Shown here in pieces: positions 60,128-64,000 of a DNA stretch of 64,000 bases (positions are counted from its first letter, which is position 1; each line of letters starts with the position of its first letter). The position numbers and the translations under genes were made by a program. Source of the stretch: Luteibacter pinisoli (lineage in GTDB: Bacteria; Pseudomonadota; Gammaproteobacteria; Xanthomonadales; Rhodanobacteraceae); contig NZ_CP041046.1 of the NCBI RefSeq assembly GCF_006385595.1, forward strand, positions 682,001 through 746,000, written 5' to 3'. A model generated the notes under the pieces. The model was not told the origin of the DNA and did not search any database. It saw nothing but the letters and a program-made list of their open reading frames with translations.

Positions 60128-60151
60128 ATCTCTCCATCCGAATAGAGAGAT
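60128..60151. promoter_or_regulatory. Methionine-cycle operator upstream of metE (SahR-like)
   Basis: ATC TCTCC ATC, centre CG, AAT AGAGA GAT. It is the best arm-to-arm palindrome of the set: ATCTCTCCAT against ATAGAGAGAT with one mismatch. It lies just upstream of the cobalamin riboswitch, where the metE promoter should be. Confidence 0.78.
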
Positions 60152-60240
60152 ATCGACCACGGGCGACGGCGAAATTAGCCGTCCGGACGGCCAAAGTCAA
60201 ATGCGCGAGGATGGGTGACCGGGATGCGAGGAAGGCGGGC

Positions 60241-61524
60241 GTGACGGAACGGCACATCGTATTGGCGACGGTGGGATCGCAGGGCGACCTGTTTCCATTC
60301 CTGGCCGTGGGCCGGGAGCTGGTGGCGCGCGGGCACCGGGTGACCGTGGGTGCCCACGCGATCCACCGCGATGCCGTCCTCGATGCGGGGCTGGATTTCG
60401 TCATGGCCAGCGGCATCGCGGAGCCGGAGGACAAGGCGGCATTCGCTGCACGCGCGTTCCATCCCTGGCGCGGGCCCAGGTTCGTCGTGAGGGATCTCGC
60501 AGCCGCCGATGTGGCGGCGAGCTACCACGCGCTGAAAACCTTCTGCTCGGCCGCCGATGCGGTCGTGACGACCACGCTGGCCTTTGCAGGGCAGATGCTT
60601 GGCGAGACGTTACCGGTGGCATGGCTGTCGGCCGTGCTGTCGCCGTCGGTGTTCCTCTCCCCATTCGACCCACCGGCCACCGGCATCGCGCCACTGGACG
60701 CGTGGCTCAGGGCGTCGCCAGGGCGTGGCCGGCTGCTGGTGCGCAGTGTCGAGGGGCTGACCCGGCCGTGGACGGCCCCGGTACGCGACTTCCGCCGGCA
60801 GCTTGGGCTCGCTCCCGTCGGCGCGGGCGGCGATCCGTTCCACCGCGGGCAGCATGGCCGCGACGGCGTGCTGGCGCTCTATTCGCCGGTGCTGGGAGGC
60901 CTGCCGCCTGATGCGCCCGCCAACACCGTGCTGACCGGGCAGTGCCGTTACCTCCCGGGCGCCGATGCGCTGGAACCATCGCTGCGTTCGTGGCTCGACG
61001 CAGGCGCACCACCGATCGTGTTCACCCTAGGCTCTGCTGCCGTGCACGCCGGCGCGGATTTCCTGCGTGAAAGCATCGCCGCGGCGCGCCAACTGGGGCG
61101 GCGTGCTGTTGTTCTCACGGGCTCCCCCGCGCTGCGCGAACGCCTTGCGTTGCAAGGCGACGATATCCTGGCCGTGGACTACGCCTCACATGGCGCGCTC
61201 TTCGCCCGAGCGGCCGCCGTTGTTCACCACGGCGGCATTGGCACAACCCACGAGGCCCTGCGTGCCGGGCGGCCATCCCTCGTGGTGCCACATGGTTTCG
61301 ATCAGCCGGACAATGCGGCACGCGTGCGCCGGCTTGGTGCGGGCGACGTGCTGCCTGCGACACGGTACCGCGCCGATCGCGCGACAGCGAAGCTCGCGGT
61401 CCTGTTGGAAAGCAGCACGATCAGGTCACGCACCGGCGATGTCGCGCGCCAGCTCCACGAAGAGCATGGCGCGCGGGTTGCCGCGGATACCATCGAGGCG
61501 GCTATCGAACGCCGGCGGCCTTAG
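60241..61524 (+). CDS. Family 1 glycosyltransferase (UDP-sugar dependent, MGT/RhlB-like)
   Basis: A 427-residue GT-B glycosyltransferase. The N-terminal acceptor domain has HIVLATVGSQGDLFPFLAVGRELVARGHRVTVGAH. The C-terminal donor domain has PIVFTLGSAAVHAGADF and a PSPG-like box, VVHHGGIGTTHEALRAGRPSLVVPHGFDQPDNAARVRRLG, that binds the nucleotide sugar. Similar enzymes glycosylate lipids, sterols, macrolides or hydroxy fatty acids; the acceptor is not predictable. GTG 60241 has AGGAAGG upstream and is favoured over ATG 60211. Its stop overlaps the stop of the convergent aldo/keto reductase by 4 bp. Confidence 0.83.
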   Translation: MTERHIVLATVGSQGDLFPFLAVGRELVARGHRVTVGAHAIHRDAVLDAGLDFVMASGIAEPEDKAAFAARAFHPWRGPRFVVRDLAAADVAASYHALKTFCSAADAVVTTTLAFAGQMLGETLPVAWLSAVLSPSVFLSPFDPPATGIAPLDAWLRASPGRGRLLVRSVEGLTRPWTAPVRDFRRQLGLAPVGAGGDPFHRGQHGRDGVLALYSPVLGGLPPDAPANTVLTGQCRYLPGADALEPSLRSWLDAGAPPIVFTLGSAAVHAGADFLRESIAAARQLGRRAVVLTGSPALRERLALQGDDILAVDYASHGALFARAAAVVHHGGIGTTHEALRAGRPSLVVPHGFDQPDNAARVRRLGAGDVLPATRYRADRATAKLAVLLESSTIRSRTGDVARQLHEEHGARVAADTIEAAIERRRP

Positions 61525-62501
61525 TCGAAACCAGCGCTCGCGCGCGGGGTATAGGCCTGCTCCAGCGCCTTGATCTCTTCGTCAGAAAGGTTGAGCTGCA
61601 GTGCGGCGACGGCATCGTCGAGATGGTGCGGCTTGGACGCACCGACGATCGGTGCCGTGATGCCCGCGCGCTGCGCCACCCATGCCAGCGCCACCTGTGC
61701 ACGCGGCACGCCGCGATCTTCAGCGACCTTCTTCACGGCGGCGACGATCGCCCGGTCCGCGTCTTCGGTCGCGTTGTACAGCGTGCCGCCGAATACATCC
61801 TTCTCCTGCCGCGTGCTGCTCTCTTCCCAGTCACGCGTCAGGCGGCCGCGGGCCAGCGGACTCCACGGAATCACCGCGATACCCTGGTCGATGCAGAACG
61901 GAATCATCTCGCGCTCTTCTTCGCGCTGGATGAGGTTGTAGTGGTCCTGCATGCTGACGAACTCCGTCCAGCCATGCAGGCGAGAGGTATAGACCATCTT
62001 CGCGAACTGCCACGCATGCATCGACGACGCGCCGATGTAGCGTGCCTTACCGGCTTTCACCACGTCGTGCAGCGCTTCCAGCGTCTCCTCGATCGGTACG
62101 CCGTGGTCGAAGCGATGGATCTGCAGCAGGTCGATGTAGTCGGTGCCAAGGCGCGCGAGCGAATCATTCACGGAATGGAAGATGGCCTTGCGCGAAAGGC
62201 CGCCGGCGTTCGGGCCCTTGTGCCAGTGGAAGAACGTCTTCGTGGCGATGACCACTTCGTCGCGCCTCGTAAAATCTTTCAGCGCGCGACCGACGATTTC
62301 CTCGGACGTGCCATCGGAATACGCGTTCGCCGTGTCGAAGGTATTGATGCCGAGGTCGAGCGCCTTGCGGATGAACGGCCGGCTCTGCTCCTCATCAAGC
62401 GTCCAGGCATGGTTGCCGCGCTTGGGGTCACCGTAGGTCATGCAGCCCAGGATCACGGGCGAGATCTCGAGTCCGGTCTTGCCCAGCTTTACGTATTGCA
62501 T
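61521..62501 (-). CDS. Aldo/keto reductase
   Basis: A 326-residue NADPH-dependent oxidoreductase of the aldo/keto reductase superfamily. The catalytic tetrad is readable: D and Y in NTFDTANAYSDGTSE, K in VVIATKTFFHW and H in LLQIHRFDHG. Coenzyme-binding blocks are YNLIQREEEREMIPFC, VIPWSPLARGRLTRDW and ITAPIVGASKPHHLDDAVAAL. It resembles the YajO/Tas or voltage-gated-channel beta-subunit-like group. The substrate is unknown. ATG 62501 is used. Confidence 0.9.
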   Translation of the reverse strand: MQYVKLGKTGLEISPVILGCMTYGDPKRGNHAWTLDEEQSRPFIRKALDLGINTFDTANAYSDGTSEEIVGRALKDFTRRDEVVIATKTFFHWHKGPNAGGLSRKAIFHSVNDSLARLGTDYIDLLQIHRFDHGVPIEETLEALHDVVKAGKARYIGASSMHAWQFAKMVYTSRLHGWTEFVSMQDHYNLIQREEEREMIPFCIDQGIAVIPWSPLARGRLTRDWEESSTRQEKDVFGGTLYNATEDADRAIVAAVKKVAEDRGVPRAQVALAWVAQRAGITAPIVGASKPHHLDDAVAALQLNLSDEEIKALEQAYTPRASAGFD

Positions 62502-62709
62502 CGGGGAACTCCACGTAGGGGAAGCGAGGGTGCCTGGGTAGCGTACACGCGATGGCCGGGTCGCTGCCGTGATTCAGATTATTCGGGGCGGCGCGCACTG
62601 TCCCGATGTCAGCACTGCCCCTACACACCGCCTCGTGGAAAGCCTACAGCGATCGAGGACTTCTCTCTTAGCGCATCGACCTATACTTTGCGGACGAAAA
62701 GGAGGTTCC

Positions 62710-62919
62710 ATGAGCAAGGTACGATCATTCAGGGCTGCTTACTCGGAGCGTGTTGCAAGGGAGCTCTTCGACGTCCCGGGGGCCACGTATGCCGTTATCG
62801 CGGAGAGCTTGCGGGCAGACGAAGAAGGCAGGGAGTCGTTTACGGTTAATGGGACGACCTATGGGCGGGTATCACCCCAACGCGACGCCCACCCATTTCG
62901 GCTGTTCAAGAAGAAATAA
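62710..62919 (+). CDS. Small uncharacterised protein (69 aa)
   Basis: A 69-residue basic protein starting MSKVRSFRAAYSERVARELF and ending PFRLFKKK. GGAGG 4 bp upstream of ATG 62710 marks it as translated. It contains ATYAVIAESLRADEEGRESFTVNGTTYGRV, a possible small alpha/beta fold. No family is recognised. It is followed 3 bp later by a membrane protein gene, so the two form an operon. GC at third codon positions looks lower than in neighbours, which could mean recent acquisition. Confidence 0.6.
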   Translation: MSKVRSFRAAYSERVARELFDVPGATYAVIAESLRADEEGRESFTVNGTTYGRVSPQRDAHPFRLFKKK

Positions 62920-62922
62920 GCC

Positions 62923-63684
62923 GTGGGCTTGAGCTTATCGGTGCTCGTTGCCCTGGTCTTCCTGTTGCCGGGGCTGGCGTTTGTCTTCTCACTGCAGAGA
63001 GGCGTGATCTTCGCTAAGCAGTCGCCGCCGGATAGTCCAGTATCAGAGACGTTGGCCAGTGCGATTGCCGCTTCCATCGCACTAAACGCTGCTGGCTACT
63101 CGCTCTGTGTCTTCCTGTGTGATGCATGGGGCCTTCCGTCGCCTGACGCCGTTGCGTTCATCTCGATGATGAGTGGCGACTCGAAGGGCTTGCTTGCGTC
63201 CGAAGCGCTCGCCAGCGTTGCGCGATATCCCGTGCGCATATGCGCCTATTTCTGCGCGCTAACGATGGTGGGAAGCGCAAGCGGCTTCGCCGGACGTACG
63301 CTCCGCGCTCGACTCCGGGCCAATGACGGCGGTGCGCTGTGGGGGACACTGTTGTCACCGCGTGGGGTCAATCTTGTCCGGGTTACGCTTGAAGTCGAAA
63401 TGGACGGAGTCGCATTTCTGTTCGCAGGCGCGCTGCGCGATTATGCGGTCGATCGAGATGGCTCTTTAGACCGCGTGGTGCTGGAGGGCGTTTCCCGCAG
63501 ACCGCTGGCGAATCGCGCACCTGGAGATCGCCGAGGCCGCAACCGTCGTCCACGAGCACCGCATTCGAACGGCTGGACGCCAGTCCCGGGAAACTACGTC
63601 ATCCTTAATGTGGGCGCGACGAAGTCCGTACGAGTCGACTACCTGGCCGAAAAGGCCCGTAGCGGCAGGCGTAGTCCTGGTTAA
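62923..63684 (+). CDS. Predicted membrane protein, DUF6338-like
   Basis: A 253-residue protein. Three hydrophobic segments are visible: residues about 4-22 (LSVLVALVFLLPGLAFVFSL), 48-68 (AIAASIALNAAGYSLCVFLC) and 100-122. The PGLAFVF motif in helix 1 and a soluble C-terminal beta-rich part (VRVTLEVEMDGVAFLFAGALRDYAVDRDG... ending YVILNVGATKSVRVDYL) resemble DUF6338 proteins, which have been noted near defence and stress genes; this is an impression without a search. The start is GTG 62923. An Arg-rich patch (about residues 190-215) is unusual. Operon with the small upstream gene. Confidence 0.55.
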   Translation: MGLSLSVLVALVFLLPGLAFVFSLQRGVIFAKQSPPDSPVSETLASAIAASIALNAAGYSLCVFLCDAWGLPSPDAVAFISMMSGDSKGLLASEALASVARYPVRICAYFCALTMVGSASGFAGRTLRARLRANDGGALWGTLLSPRGVNLVRVTLEVEMDGVAFLFAGALRDYAVDRDGSLDRVVLEGVSRRPLANRAPGDRRGRNRRPRAPHSNGWTPVPGNYVILNVGATKSVRVDYLAEKARSGRRSPG

Positions 63685-63694
63685 AGGGTGGCCC

Positions 63695-63722
63695 TTGAAA
63701 CCGACCCGGCCGCCCCTACGTT
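63695..63722 (+). promoter_or_regulatory. Putative sigma-70 promoter of the attenuator unit
   Basis: TTGAAA (63695-63700) and TACGTT (63717-63722) with a 16-bp spacer lie 69-96 bp before the leader peptide ATG. A hairpin TGCCCAC/GTGGGCA follows at about 63736-63755. Confidence 0.45.
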
Positions 63723-63790
63723 ATGTGCCAGCCGCTTGCCCACCCCCGTGGGCAGGCGTACGATCCGCCCCTCATCCACGAGACCTGACC

Positions 63791-63886
63791 ATGTTTGCCT
63801 GCAAGCACGCATTGATCCACCTGCCAACGATCGCCCCATGGGCGCGTCGCGGGTGCGCGCGCGCCATGTCAGGCCCTACGCCGTAA
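63791..63886 (+). CDS. Leader peptide of a probable amino-acid operon attenuator
   Basis: A 31-codon frame, MFACKHALIHLPTIAP followed by WARRGCARAMSGPTP, sits before a terminator and the next gene. Codons 8-14 (Leu, Ile, His, Leu, Pro, Thr, Ile) could be the sensing run, favouring an ilv/leu/thr-type operon, but there is no long single-amino-acid run, so the regulated pathway is uncertain. Codons 19-22 contain the left strand of the antiterminator described for the terminator that follows. Confidence 0.5.
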   Translation: MFACKHALIHLPTIAPWARRGCARAMSGPTP

Positions 63887-63939
63887 GGCGCCCGGTCTCG
63901 AATGCCTGTCAAAAAGCACCCGCGAGGGTGTTTTTTTTT
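63847..63939 (+). terminator. Attenuator: competing antiterminator and intrinsic terminator
   Basis: Terminator: CACCC (63917-63921) pairs with GGGTG (63926-63930) with flanking A and T runs, then nine T (63931-63939). Competing pair: TCGCGGGTGC (63847-63856), inside the leader peptide frame, is perfectly complementary over 10 nt to GCACCCGCGA (63916-63925), which is the left arm and loop of the terminator. The two structures are mutually exclusive, as in classical ribosome-mediated attenuation. Confidence 0.7.
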
Positions 63940-63995
63940 GCCTCGATTTCCGCCGATCCCCGATTTCTACAAGCCCACTACCGGAGCACCGTGCC

Positions 63996-64000
63996 ATGAA
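63996..64000 (+). CDS. Start of a downstream gene (cut by window edge)
   Basis: ATGAA at the very end follows GGAG with a 10-bp spacing and lies 57 bp after the attenuator terminator. It is the likely first codon of the attenuated gene, probably an amino-acid biosynthesis gene; nothing more can be read. Confidence 0.4.

Overview
The window is about 64 kb of GC-rich chromosomal DNA (roughly two-thirds G+C by eye), densely packed with genes and showing frequent GTG/TTG starts. The content fits a Xanthomonadales gammaproteobacterium, perhaps Rhodanobacteraceae such as Luteibacter or Dyella. The clues are several large TonB-dependent receptors beside sugar-degrading enzymes, an SAH riboswitch on ahcY, a B12 riboswitch on metE, and a hybrid XylR regulating an ABC-type xylose system. 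The taxonomy is inferred from gene content only. I see no rRNA, tRNA, CRISPR array, IS element or prophage.

Layout. 1-418: start of katG on the minus strand. 611-5343: a four-gene unit encoding a SonM-like peptide backbone N-methyltransferase, a small protein with a SonA-like N-terminal domain (together a putative split borosin RiPP system), and two paralogous membrane GGDEF proteins. A PAS-EAL phosphodiesterase runs convergent to it (5344-8301). 8463-12113: a NagD-like HAD phosphatase, an MFS symporter, and an aspartic protease-rimK pair. 12296-18168: a two-component system, then a TonB receptor and phytase-like enzyme behind four PhoB half-sites. 18293-26278: a lipoprotein, ilvE, a DUF4124 protein, metF, a DUF4232 protein, ahcY and ppc. 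26326-33810: a glycan-use operon (TonB receptor, GH92, GH2), divergent from a chemoreceptor (34260-36245), with two LacI-type palindromes between them. 36252-38132: uup. 38168-47245: xylose metabolism (galM, xylR; xylAB, xylFGH). 47251-49755: DUF4142 protein, YcxB-like protein, metK. 50152-57405: a giant autotransporter with twelve 108-109-residue repeats. 57474-62501: metE, a glycosyltransferase and an aldo/keto reductase. 62710-63684: a small unknown protein and a membrane protein. 63695-64000: a probable transcription attenuator before a gene that starts at the window edge.

How the genes work together. The methionine/SAM cycle is spread over four sites (metF, ahcY, metK, metE). All four carry the same 24-bp palindrome with the pattern ATC-N5-ATC-N2-GAT-N5-GAT, which points to one regulator, probably SahR-like. 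ahcY adds an SAH riboswitch and metE adds a cobalamin riboswitch. The xylose genes form a complete uptake-to-xylulose-5-phosphate route. The GH92/GH2/TonB operon looks like a utilisation locus for mannose-rich glycans, and its operators may also serve the neighbouring chemoreceptor. The most novel candidate is the split borosin-like pair at 611-1812, which sits in an apparent operon with c-di-GMP synthases.
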